From contig NZ_SLUQ01000003.1 of the NCBI RefSeq assembly GCF_004345245.1, positions 248,001-312,000 on the forward strand: a stretch of 64,000 nucleotides of DNA, read 5' to 3'. Origin of the DNA: Rhizobium sp. BK251 (GTDB lineage Bacteria > Pseudomonadota > Alphaproteobacteria > Rhizobiales > Rhizobiaceae). The position numbers were made by a program, and so were the translations under genes. Each line of letters opens with the position of its first letter. Position 1 is the stretch's first letter. The notes beneath the pieces were generated by a model, which saw only the letters and a program-made list of their open reading frames with translations, made no database searches and was not told the DNA's origin. Shown one piece after another: positions 34,410 through 42,736 of the stretch.

Positions 34410-35496
34410 ACTCGAAAGGCGGCCGCAGGTCTCTCGGCTCTTCGCCTTCGTGTCACCGCTTCTCGCCCTGGTGCTCACCCTTGTTCTTGGCGGCGTGATG
34501 TTTACGCTTCTGGGCAAGGACCCGTCGTCGGCACTCTACAGCTTCTTCATCGAGCCGCTCCTGGAGGTCTGGTCGCTGCACGAGCTGGCGATCAAGGCCG
34601 CACCGCTCATCCTCATCGCCGTCGGACTTTCCGTCTGCTATCGCTCCAACAACTGGAATATCGGCGCCGAGGGCCAGTTCACCATGGGAGCGATCGCCGG
34701 TTCGATCCTGCCGGTCGTGTTCTACGAATGGCATTCGCCGCTCGTATTGCCGCTGATGCTGATCATGGGAGCAATCGGCGGTGCTCTGTTTGCTGCCATA
34801 CCGGCGCTGCTCAAGGCCCATTTCAACACCAACGAGATCCTGACCAGCCTGATGCTCGTCTACATCGCACAGCTCTTCCTCGACTGGCTGGTGCGCGGCT
34901 CGTGGCGCAACCCAGAGGGTTTCAATTTTCCGGAGACCCGCAGTTTCGCGCCTGAGGCGGTGCTGCCGGCCATCGCGGAGGCCTCCGGTCGGGCGCACTG
35001 GGCCATCATCTTCGCCATCGTTGCTGCAGTCCTGGTCTGGTTCATGATGCGCTACACGCTGCGGGGGTTCGAGATCGTCGTTCTCGGCCAGTCTGAGCGG
35101 GCAGGGCGCTTCGGCGGCTTCTCGTCGCGCAAGATGGTGTGGTTTGCGTTCCTCTTCTCCGGCGCCCTTGCCGGGCTTGCCGGTATTTCCGAAGTGTCGG
35201 GCTCGATCGGACACCTGCAGCCGGCCATTTCTCCCGGTTACGGGTTCACGGCCATCATCGTCGCATTCCTCGGACGGCTCAATCCGCTCGGCATCATCGC
35301 CTCGGGTTTCGTGCTGGCACTCACCTATCTCGGAGGCGAGGCGGCGCAGCTTTCGATCGGCGTTTCCGACAAGGTGACAAGGGTCTTCCAGGGGCTGCTG
35401 CTGTTCTTCGTGCTTTCCTGCGATACGCTGATCTACTACCGCATCCGCGTGGTTTGGACGCGCGCCAAGCATCTGGTGGAAAGGGCGGCGCAATGA
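34399..35496 (+). CDS. BMP-type ABC importer permease 1
   Basis: Inner-membrane permease of the branched-chain/ribose permease superfamily, 365 residues, with about nine helices. The conserved loop SVCYRSNNWNIGAEGQFTMGAIAGS (residues ~73-97) is typical of the YufP-like partner of nucleoside importers. It starts inside the ATPase gene and ends with an ATGA overlap into permease 2. The pair forms the heterodimeric channel. Confidence 0.92.
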   Translation: MRIELERRPQVSRLFAFVSPLLALVLTLVLGGVMFTLLGKDPSSALYSFFIEPLLEVWSLHELAIKAAPLILIAVGLSVCYRSNNWNIGAEGQFTMGAIAGSILPVVFYEWHSPLVLPLMLIMGAIGGALFAAIPALLKAHFNTNEILTSLMLVYIAQLFLDWLVRGSWRNPEGFNFPETRSFAPEAVLPAIAEASGRAHWAIIFAIVAAVLVWFMMRYTLRGFEIVVLGQSERAGRFGGFSSRKMVWFAFLFSGALAGLAGISEVSGSIGHLQPAISPGYGFTAIIVAFLGRLNPLGIIASGFVLALTYLGGEAAQLSIGVSDKVTRVFQGLLLFFVLSCDTLIYYRIRVVWTRAKHLVERAAQ

Positions 35497-36410
35497 TCTT
35501 CGAGGCCATTCTGCTGACGATCATTACTGCTGCGACGCCACTCGTCATAGCCGCGGTCGGCGAGCTGGTGACGGAGCGCTCGGGCGTCCTGAACCTTGGC
35601 GTCGAGGGTATGATGATCATGGGCGCCGTGGGGGCCTTCGCCGCCGCACAGGCGACAGGATCTCCTTATATCGGGCTGCTTGCCGGAATCTTCGTCGGCG
35701 CGCTGTTCTCGCTTCTGTTCGGCTTCCTGACGTTGACGCTCGTCGCCAACCAGGTGGCCACCGGTCTTGCGCTCACCATTCTCGGTCTCGGCGCATCGGG
35801 GATGCTGGGCGAGAGCCATGTCGGCGCGCCGGGCATCAAGCTTCCGGCGATCGTCTTTCCGTTTCTCTCGGAGATTCCTTTCCTGGGACCGGTTCTTTTC
35901 CGCCAGGACCTCGTCTTCTACCTGTCGATCGCGCTCATCGTTGGCGTGAACTGGTTTCTTTTCCGCAGCCGCTCCGGCCTGAAGTTACGCGCGATCGGCG
36001 ACAGCCATGATTCCGCGCACGCGCTCGGCGTCGAGGTTATTCGCACGCGCTATCTCGCCGTCATGTTCGGTGGTGCCTGCGCCGGTCTTGCGGGAGCGCA
36101 GCTGTCGCTCGTCTACACGCCGCAATGGGTGGAGAACATGTCGGCGGGCCGCGGCTGGATTGCGCTTGCGCTCGTCGTCTTTGCTTCATGGCGGCCATGG
36201 CGGGTGCTCGCCGGCGGCTATCTTTTCGGAGCGGTCACCATCGGGCAGTTGCACGCCCAGGCCTTTGGCATCGGCATTCCCTCGCAGTTCCTCTCGATGC
36301 TTCCCTATGCGGCGACTATTGTCGTTCTCATCATCATTTCTCATAATCGGCGCACGACGTTGATCAATACGCCGGCGTCGCTCGGCAAGGCTTTCGTGCC
36401 GGACCGGTGA
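35493..36410 (+). CDS. BMP-type ABC importer permease 2
   Basis: Second permease, 305 residues and about nine helices, YufQ-like. The signature GELVTERSGVLNLGVEGMMIMGA lies near the N-terminus (residues ~20-42), and the conserved RAIGDSHDSAHALGV loop lies in the C-terminal half. ATG 35493 overlaps the stop of permease 1; an in-frame opening from 35139 runs within permease 1 and is not used. The binding-protein gene follows 53 bases later. Confidence 0.92.
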   Translation: MIFEAILLTIITAATPLVIAAVGELVTERSGVLNLGVEGMMIMGAVGAFAAAQATGSPYIGLLAGIFVGALFSLLFGFLTLTLVANQVATGLALTILGLGASGMLGESHVGAPGIKLPAIVFPFLSEIPFLGPVLFRQDLVFYLSIALIVGVNWFLFRSRSGLKLRAIGDSHDSAHALGVEVIRTRYLAVMFGGACAGLAGAQLSLVYTPQWVENMSAGRGWIALALVVFASWRPWRVLAGGYLFGAVTIGQLHAQAFGIGIPSQFLSMLPYAATIVVLIIISHNRRTTLINTPASLGKAFVPDR

Positions 36411-36463
36411 CACAATAACAAAACGACGGGTTCACGAAGACTTTCCAACCAACAGGGGCTAAA

Positions 36464-37537
36464 ATGAAAAAACTTGCACTCGCACTTGCCGCCACCGCCG
36501 CCATGATCCTGAGCGTCGGTTCGGCAGCTGAGGCTCAGGACAAGACAAAGGTCTGCTTCATCTACGTCGGATCGCGCACGGACGGCGGCTGGACCCAGGC
36601 TCACGAAAACGGACGCCAGCAAATCGAAAAGGAATTCGGCGACAAGATCGAGGCGCCGTTCCTCGAAAACGTTCCGGAAGGCCCTGATGCGGAGCGCGCG
36701 ATCGAGCGCATGGCTCGTTCGGGCTGCTCGCTGATCTTCACGACGTCATTCGGTTTCATGGATGCCACGATGAAGGTCGCGCAGAAGTTCCCGAACGTGA
36801 AGTTCGAGCATGCGACCGGTTTCAAGGCCGCCCCGAACGTCGCGACCTACAATTCGCGCTTCTATGAAGGTCGCTATATCTCCGGCCAGATCGCGGCGAA
36901 GATGTCGAAGACGGGTACGGCAGGCTATCTCGCCTCCTTCCCGATCCCGGAAGTGGTCATGGGCATCAACGCCTTCGAACAGGGCGCGCGCTCGGTCAAC
37001 CCTGACTTCAAGCTCAAGGTCATCTGGGTCAACACCTGGTTCGACCCAGGCAAGGAAGCTGATGCCGCCAAGGCGATGATCGACCAGGGCGTCGACATTC
37101 TGACGCAGCACACCGACACGACGGCGCCGATGCAGGTTGCGGCAGAACGCGGAATCAAGGCTTTCGGCCAGGCATCGGACATGATCAAGGCCGGCCCGAA
37201 CACGCAGCTGACGGCGATCGTCGACACCTGGGGCAACTACTACGTCAAGCGCGTCAAGGCTTTGCTTGACGGTACCTGGAAGTCGGAGCAGAGCTGGGAT
37301 GGCCTGAAGGATGGTATCCTGACCATGGCGCCCTATACGAACATGCCAGACGACGTGAAGAAGATGGCCGAAGACACCGAGGCCAAGATCAAGTCGGGTG
37401 AGGTGCACCCGTTCACCGGTCCGATCAACAAGCAGGACGGCACGCCCTGGCTCAAGGCCGGCGAAAAGGCTGACGACGCGACGCTTCTCGGCATGAACTT
37501 CTACATCGAAGGCGTTGACGACACGCTGCCGAAGTGA
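36464..37537 (+). CDS. BMP-family ABC importer substrate-binding protein
   Basis: Periplasmic binding protein, 357 residues. A cleavable signal peptide (MKKLALALAATAAMILSVG, cut after AEA) is followed by the basic membrane protein domain: VCFIYVGSRTDGGWTQAHENGR, then GFMDATMKVAQKFPNVKFEHATG. No lipobox Cys is present, so it is soluble rather than a lipoprotein like TmpC/PnrA. BMP proteins usually bind purine nucleosides; some rhizobial ones bind other small solutes, so substrate is inferred. A terminator hairpin follows about 23 bases after the stop. Confidence 0.92.
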   Translation: MKKLALALAATAAMILSVGSAAEAQDKTKVCFIYVGSRTDGGWTQAHENGRQQIEKEFGDKIEAPFLENVPEGPDAERAIERMARSGCSLIFTTSFGFMDATMKVAQKFPNVKFEHATGFKAAPNVATYNSRFYEGRYISGQIAAKMSKTGTAGYLASFPIPEVVMGINAFEQGARSVNPDFKLKVIWVNTWFDPGKEADAAKAMIDQGVDILTQHTDTTAPMQVAAERGIKAFGQASDMIKAGPNTQLTAIVDTWGNYYVKRVKALLDGTWKSEQSWDGLKDGILTMAPYTNMPDDVKKMAEDTEAKIKSGEVHPFTGPINKQDGTPWLKAGEKADDATLLGMNFYIEGVDDTLPK

Positions 37538-37560
37538 GCTGAACCGTATTAGAATATGGG

Positions 37561-37587
37561 AGGGCGCCCCCTGCGGCGCCCTTCTTG
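37561..37587 (+). terminator. Intrinsic terminator after BMP importer operon
   Basis: Perfect 8-bp stem AGGGCGCC / GGCGCCCT around CCCTGC, followed by TTCTT. The T-run is broken, so partial read-through into the regulator gene is possible. Confidence 0.7.
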
Positions 37588-37635
37588 CTGCATCGGAAGA
37601 TGCCGCCTGCGATCCAGGCAAGGAGGAGATTCGGA

Positions 37636-38385
37636 TTGCCTAGTGGAATGCTGGACGCGCCCGTGGGCGCCGGAAAACTGCGGACGAGCCATGCCCAGGT
37701 CGTGCACGAACTCGGCAAGGCCATTGTCGCGGGCGCTTTTCCGGTCGGCAGCATCCTTCCGGGAGATGCCGAACTCGCGCAGCGCTTCAAGGTTTCGCGG
37801 ACAGTCCTGCGCGAGGCGATGAAGACGCTCGCCGCCAAGGGGCTGATCGTCCCGAGGGCGCGTGTGGGCACCCGGGTGACCGACAAGGATCTCTGGAACA
37901 TGTTCGACCGGGAGATCATCACGTGGCATTTCGAATGCGGGCCTACTGAAGAGTTTCTCCTTCATCTCTACGACATCCGCCTGGCGTTCGAGCCCTTCGC
38001 AGCTGCGCTTGTCGCAGAGCGCGCCGCATCACGCGACATCGAGCTGCTGCGGCGGCTCGCCAGCGAGATGGGCGATCCGGACCACAGCGTCGAAAGTCTC
38101 GCCCGCGCCGATCTGCGTTTCCACCTTGCAGTGGCAGAGGTGTCGCACAATCCCTTCATGCGCACGCTAAGCAGCTTGATAGAGGCTGCCCTTGTCGGCA
38201 TGTTCCGGATGAGCACGCCGACAGCCAAAAGCGAGTTCGGGGATATTTCCGAGACCCATATGCGTATCGTCGACGCGATGGGCGCCGGTGATGCCGATGC
38301 CGCCCGCCGGGCGATGGAATTCGTGATCCTGGATGGCCGCAGGCATGTCCACCGGGCCTTTTTGGCGATGGCCGACGCCGGATAG
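37636..38385 (+). CDS. FadR/GntR-family transcriptional regulator (FCD, DgoR-like)
   Basis: Regulator of 249 residues. The winged helix-turn-helix reads LPGDAELAQRFKVSRTVLREAMKTLAAKG, the wing LIVPRARVGTRVTDKDLWNMFD matches the DgoR/UxuR-like group, and an FCD ligand domain follows (LRFHLAVAEVSHNPFM and ETHMRIVDAM carry the metal-binding Asp/His pattern). TTG 37636 is chosen because AGGAGGAG lies 7 bases upstream; the ATG four codons later (37648) is less well placed. The gene follows the importer operon after a terminator, so it may repress that operon. Its ligand may be a sugar acid. Confidence 0.88.
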   Translation: MPSGMLDAPVGAGKLRTSHAQVVHELGKAIVAGAFPVGSILPGDAELAQRFKVSRTVLREAMKTLAAKGLIVPRARVGTRVTDKDLWNMFDREIITWHFECGPTEEFLLHLYDIRLAFEPFAAALVAERAASRDIELLRRLASEMGDPDHSVESLARADLRFHLAVAEVSHNPFMRTLSSLIEAALVGMFRMSTPTAKSEFGDISETHMRIVDAMGAGDADAARRAMEFVILDGRRHVHRAFLAMADAG

Positions 38386-38481
38386 CTCACCTTATTTTGG
38401 ACTTGGTTCCGATATCGTCTTGCTGTTATTGAGGCTGCAAGCGGCTAGGGCCACGCAACAATTCTTATCTCGGAGCACACA

Positions 38482-39837
38482 ATGGAACGCACCTGCCTTG
38501 CTGTCGTTCTCGCGGCTGGTGACAGCACCCGCATGAAGTCCAACGTCTCGAAGGTGCTTCATCGCGTTGCAAACCGTCCCATGATCGCGCATGTAATGCA
38601 GGCCGTCGCAAGCGCCGGCGTTTCTGCTGCAGCGCTGGTCGTCGGCCGGGACGCGGAAGAGGTTGCTGCAGCCGCGCGCGTCCCCGGCATCGAGGTCGAA
38701 GCCTTCATCCAGAAGGAGCGCCTCGGCACCGGCCACGCGGTGCTTGCCGCGCAGGAGGCGATAGCGCGCGGTTATGACGACGTCCTTGTGGCCTATGGCG
38801 ACGTACCCCTCATCACCGAGGCGCCTTTGCGGGCAGCGCGGCAGGGACTGGCCGAGGGCAGCGACGTCGTGGTCATCGGCTTCCATACCGACCGGCCGAC
38901 CGGCTATGGCCGCCTCCTCGTCAAGAACGGCGAGCTTGTCGCGATCCGCGAGGAGAAGGATGCCTCCGACGCAGAGAAGGCCGTCACCTGGTGCAACAGC
39001 GGGCTCATGGCAATCAACGGCCGCAAGGCGTTGGATTTCCTTCGGCGGATCGGGAATGGCAATGCCAAGGGTGAGTATTATCTGACCGATGTCGTCGAGA
39101 TCGCCCGGTCGCTTGGCGGCAGGGTCACGGCGGTCGACGCGCCGGAGGCGGAACTGACCGGCTGCAACAACCGCGCAGAACTCGCCGTCATCGAACGCAT
39201 GTGGCAGGAGCGGCGGCGCAACGAACTGATGCTCTCCGGCGTCACGATGATCGCGCCCGAGACAGTGTTCCTTTCCTACGATACCGTGATTGATCAGGAT
39301 GTGGTGATCGAGCCTAATGTCGTCATCGGCCCGGGTGTGACGATCGAGAGCGGCGCCACCATCCACTCCTTCTCGCATTTCGAGGGCGCCCGCATCGGAC
39401 CGCACGCCGAAGTCGGGCCGTTTGCCCGCCTGCGGCCCGGCGCAAATCTTGGTTCGAAGTCGAAGGTCGGCAACTTCTGCGAGGTCAAGAAGGCGGAGAT
39501 CGGCGAGGGCGCCAAGGTCAACCACCTGACCTATATCGGTGACGCCTTCGTCGGCGCGCGCAGCAATATCGGCGCAGGCACGATCACCGGCAACTATGAC
39601 GGCGTCAACAAACACGAAACCCACATTGGCGAGCGGGCCTTCATCGGTTCGAACACCGTGCTCGTGGCGCCTGTCAGCATCGGAAATGATGCCTTCATCG
39701 CGTCGGGCAGCGTAATCACATCAGACGTTCCCGACGATGCGCTGGCTCTCGGCCGCGCGCGCCAGGAGGTGAAGCCCGGACGCGCAAAGCTCATTCGCGA
39801 ACGTAGCCTTGCGATTAAGGCGGCGAAGAAGTCCTAA
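38482..39837 (+). CDS. glmU: Bifunctional UDP-GlcNAc pyrophosphorylase / GlcN-1-P acetyltransferase
   Basis: Cytoplasmic enzyme, 451 residues, making UDP-N-acetylglucosamine for peptidoglycan and lipopolysaccharide. The N-terminal uridyltransferase has [19 protein letters not shown] (the usual nucleotide loop, here with D-S), and VAYGDVPLI. The C-terminal left-handed beta helix of hexapeptide repeats (about 265-435) has [22 protein letters not shown] and the acetyl-CoA part [21 protein letters not shown]. It is followed by glmS, 116 bases on, so two enzymes of amino-sugar synthesis are side by side. Confidence 0.96.
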   Translation: MERTCLAVVLAAGDSTRMKSNVSKVLHRVANRPMIAHVMQAVASAGVSAAALVVGRDAEEVAAAARVPGIEVEAFIQKERLGTGHAVLAAQEAIARGYDDVLVAYGDVPLITEAPLRAARQGLAEGSDVVVIGFHTDRPTGYGRLLVKNGELVAIREEKDASDAEKAVTWCNSGLMAINGRKALDFLRRIGNGNAKGEYYLTDVVEIARSLGGRVTAVDAPEAELTGCNNRAELAVIERMWQERRRNELMLSGVTMIAPETVFLSYDTVIDQDVVIEPNVVIGPGVTIESGATIHSFSHFEGARIGPHAEVGPFARLRPGANLGSKSKVGNFCEVKKAEIGEGAKVNHLTYIGDAFVGARSNIGAGTITGNYDGVNKHETHIGERAFIGSNTVLVAPVSIGNDAFIASGSVITSDVPDDALALGRARQEVKPGRAKLIRERSLAIKAAKKS

Positions 39838-39953
39838 GCCTAAAGGTTGAGGTTGCATTACCGCAGGAAACCGAAAGTGACCGTCGCTGCAATTGCGAAA
39901 GCTGATAGAATCTCTAGGACTGACCCGAATTCGGGGCCGACGGAGGGGTGTTC

Positions 39954-41780
39954 ATGTGCGGTATCGTAGGTATTGTCGGAAACAAGCCCGTTGCAGGCCG
40001 GCTGGTCGACGCGCTCAAGCGTCTTGAGTATCGCGGCTATGATTCGGCTGGCGTAGCGACGATCTATGACGGGCGGCTGGAACGGCGGCGTGCCGAGGGG
40101 AAGCTCTTCAACCTCGAGAAGCGGCTCGACGCCGAGCCTCTTTCCGGAGCGACCGGTATCGCGCACACACGCTGGGCGACGCATGGCGTGCCCAACGAGG
40201 CCAATGCCCATCCGCATTTCGTCGATGGCGTCGCCGTCGTCCATAACGGCATCATTGAAAACTTCTCCGAGTTGCGTGACGAGCTTGTTGCCGACGGCGC
40301 GGTCTTCAATTCGCAGACCGACACCGAGGTCATCGCGCATCTCGTGGCGCGCCATCTGCGCGAAGGCCTCGATCCCGCCGAAGCCATGCTCAAGATGCTG
40401 AACCGCGTGACCGGCGCCTATGCGATGGCAGTCATGTTCCGTGACGACCCCGGCACCATCATCGCCGCGCGGTCCGGCCCGCCGCTTGCCGTCGGGTTCG
40501 GCAAGGGCGAGACCTTCCTCGGCTCCGATGCGATCGCGCTGGCGCCGTTTACGAATGAAATCACCTACCTCGTCGACGGCGACTGCGCGCTGATCACGCG
40601 GGAGGGCGCTACGATCGTCGATTTCTCGGGCAACCGGGTGGATCGGCCCCGGCAGCTCTCGCAGGCGACGGCCTTCATGGTCGACAAGGGCAATCACAGG
40701 CACTTCATGGAGAAGGAAATCTATGAGCAGCCGGAGGTCATCTCCCACGCGCTTAGCCAGTATGTCGATTTTGCCACCGATCGGGTCAACGGCATGGCGT
40801 CGCAGATCGACTTCGCATCGGTCTCCAGCCTTGCGATCTCCGCCTGCGGCACCGCCTATCTTGCGGGGCTGATCGGCAAATACTGGTTCGAGCGCTATGC
40901 GCGGCTCCCTGTCGAGATCGACGTGGCTTCCGAATTCCGCTACCGCGAAATGCCGCTCTCGCCATCGCAGGCAGCGCTTTTCATCTCGCAGTCAGGCGAG
41001 ACTGCCGATACGCTCGCCTCGCTGCGCTACTGCCGCGAACAGGGACTGAAGATTGGCGCCGTCGTGAATGTCAGGGAATCGACGATAGCCCGCGAGTCGG
41101 ACGCCGTGTATCCGATCATGGCCGGTCCCGAAATCGGGGTCGCATCCACCAAGGCCTTTACCTGCCAGCTCGCAGTGCTTGCCGCACTCGCGATCGGGGC
41201 AGGGCGTGCCCGCGACATGGTGAGCGTCGAGGAGGAGAAGGCGCTGGTGCGCCACCTCGCCGAGATGCCGCGGGTGATGAGCCAGGTACTGAACGCGGTC
41301 CAGCCGCAGATGGAAAGTCTTTCCCGCGAGCTCTCCAAGTGCAAGGACGTGCTCTACCTCGGGCGCGGTACGAGTTTCCCGCTGGCGATGGAAGGCGCGC
41401 TCAAGCTTAAGGAGATTTCCTATATCCACGCCGAAGGCTATGCGGCCGGAGAATTGAAGCATGGGCCGATCGCGCTGATCGACGAAGAGATGCCGGTCAT
41501 CGTCATCGCGCCGCATGACCGGTTTTTCGAGAAGACGATCTCGAACATGCAGGAAGTCGCTGCGCGCGGCGGTCGCATCATCTTCATCACCGACGAGAAG
41601 GGAGCCGCGGCCTCGAAGCTGCCGACGATGGCGACGATCGCCCTGCCGCATGTCGATGAAATCATCGCGCCGATGATTTTCTCGCTGCCGATACAGCTGC
41701 TTGCCTACCACACCGCCGTCTTCATGGGCACCGACGTCGACCAGCCGCGGAACCTGGCAAAGTCCGTAACGGTCGAGTGA
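39954..41780 (+). CDS. glmS: Glutamine--fructose-6-phosphate aminotransferase
   Basis: Amidotransferase, 608 residues, that makes glucosamine-6-phosphate from fructose-6-phosphate and glutamine. Start 39954 is fixed by the catalytic Cys, which must follow Met directly (MCGIVGIVGN); an upstream GTG two codons earlier is therefore wrong. The glutaminase domain covers ~1-240 (RLEYRGYDSAGVA). Two sugar isomerase domains follow, with SACGTAYLAGLIGKYW, FISQSGETADTLASL, EISYIHAEGYAAGELKHGPIALI and the C-terminal DVDQPRNLAKSVTVE. No riboswitch or ribozyme is visible upstream. Confidence 0.96.
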   Translation: MCGIVGIVGNKPVAGRLVDALKRLEYRGYDSAGVATIYDGRLERRRAEGKLFNLEKRLDAEPLSGATGIAHTRWATHGVPNEANAHPHFVDGVAVVHNGIIENFSELRDELVADGAVFNSQTDTEVIAHLVARHLREGLDPAEAMLKMLNRVTGAYAMAVMFRDDPGTIIAARSGPPLAVGFGKGETFLGSDAIALAPFTNEITYLVDGDCALITREGATIVDFSGNRVDRPRQLSQATAFMVDKGNHRHFMEKEIYEQPEVISHALSQYVDFATDRVNGMASQIDFASVSSLAISACGTAYLAGLIGKYWFERYARLPVEIDVASEFRYREMPLSPSQAALFISQSGETADTLASLRYCREQGLKIGAVVNVRESTIARESDAVYPIMAGPEIGVASTKAFTCQLAVLAALAIGAGRARDMVSVEEEKALVRHLAEMPRVMSQVLNAVQPQMESLSRELSKCKDVLYLGRGTSFPLAMEGALKLKEISYIHAEGYAAGELKHGPIALIDEEMPVIVIAPHDRFFEKTISNMQEVAARGGRIIFITDEKGAAASKLPTMATIALPHVDEIIAPMIFSLPIQLLAYHTAVFMGTDVDQPRNLAKSVTVE

Positions 41781-41946
41781 TTGTCGTTGGTTTGCCACCG
41801 CCTGATTGGCAGTGCGTTGGCCTAGCCTGACCTTGCGAAAGGTCCGGGTTGTCTGGGCCCTTGTTTTCTGGCAACGTCAACTCTGCTGGCTCGGGGAGGC
41901 CGCAAGATCGGCCGGCCGAAGGGCTCAGTGGAGTTGACGAATAGCG

Positions 41947-42633
41947 ATGACGGACAATCCGAACCGAATGTCCTTTGCGACGCGGATCAGGAACAATTTC
42001 CTAACGGGTCTCATCATCTGCGCCCCGCTGGCAATCACCATATGGCTGACCTGGACGTTCGTTCACTGGGCTGACAGCTGGGTCAGACCCTACATCCCTG
42101 CGCGCTACAATCCCGAGCAGTATCTGAACTTCGCGATCCCCGGATTTGGCCTGCTGATTGCGGTTGTGTTCATCACGCTCGTCGGCTTCCTCGGCAAGAA
42201 CCTCATCGGCCAGAGCATCGTGCGCTTCGGGGAATCGATCGTACACCGGATGCCGCTCGTTCGGACAATCTACAAGAGCCTGAAGCAGATCTTCGAGTCG
42301 GTCCTGAAGGAGCAATCCAATTCCTTCAAGAAGGTCGGACTGATCGAGTATCCGAGCGCTGGCCTATGGTCCCTCGTCTTCATTTCCACGGATGCGAAAG
42401 GCGAGGTGGCGTCCAAGTTCAACGCCATGGGCAAGGAGATGGTGACCGTCTTCCTGCCGCCAACACCCGTACCGACGGCCGGATTCCTGATCTTCGTTCC
42501 CCGCGACAAGATCGTCATGCTCGACATGACCCCGGAAGACGCAGCAAAACTGCTGATTTCCGGCGGCCTCGTGGTGCCCGACCACAAGGAAAAAATCATC
42601 AGGAAGACGCTTGTCGGCTCGAACGTCGACTAG
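41947..42633 (+). CDS. DUF502 family membrane protein
   Basis: Protein of 228 residues in the DUF502 family. Two hydrophobic helices (FLTGLIICAPLAITIWLTWTF and FGLLIAVVFITLVGFLG) are joined by a short loop (HWADSWVRPYIP). A cytoplasmic domain of about 140 residues follows with the family motifs PLVRTIYKSLKQIFES, GLWSLVFISTD and FLPPTPVPTAGFLIFVP. The stop codon is supplied by the first bases of the repeat element downstream. No function is established. It lies between glmS and a convergent recG. Confidence 0.88.
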   Translation: MTDNPNRMSFATRIRNNFLTGLIICAPLAITIWLTWTFVHWADSWVRPYIPARYNPEQYLNFAIPGFGLLIAVVFITLVGFLGKNLIGQSIVRFGESIVHRMPLVRTIYKSLKQIFESVLKEQSNSFKKVGLIEYPSAGLWSLVFISTDAKGEVASKFNAMGKEMVTVFLPPTPVPTAGFLIFVPRDKIVMLDMTPEDAAKLLISGGLVVPDHKEKIIRKTLVGSNVD

Positions 42634-42736
42634 AGCATTTTCGTTTTTTCTCCGAATCACAGAAATGCTCTATCTCTTTGTTTTTACGCAATTCCGTACG
42701 CAAAACCGCTTCGCACTTTTGCTGGAATTGATCTAG
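42631..42736. repeat. RIME-like palindromic intergenic repeat
   Basis: About 105 bases made of two dyads: TAGAGCATTT / AAATGCTCTA (42631-42640 and 42663-42672) and CAATTCC / GGAATTG (42689-42695 and 42724-42730). The inner GTTTTTACGCAATTCC and AACCGCTTCGCACTTTT sequences match the Rhizobium intergenic mosaic element type (RIME1-like) as I remember it. It fills the whole gap between two convergent genes; the stop codons of both lie in its ends. It may fold as RNA and act as a terminator for both. Confidence 0.75.

Noticed and set aside
39838..39953. Possible glmS riboswitch/ribozyme upstream of glmS
   Set aside because: The gap is only 116 bases and shows no glmS ribozyme features; this element is typical of Gram-positive bacteria.
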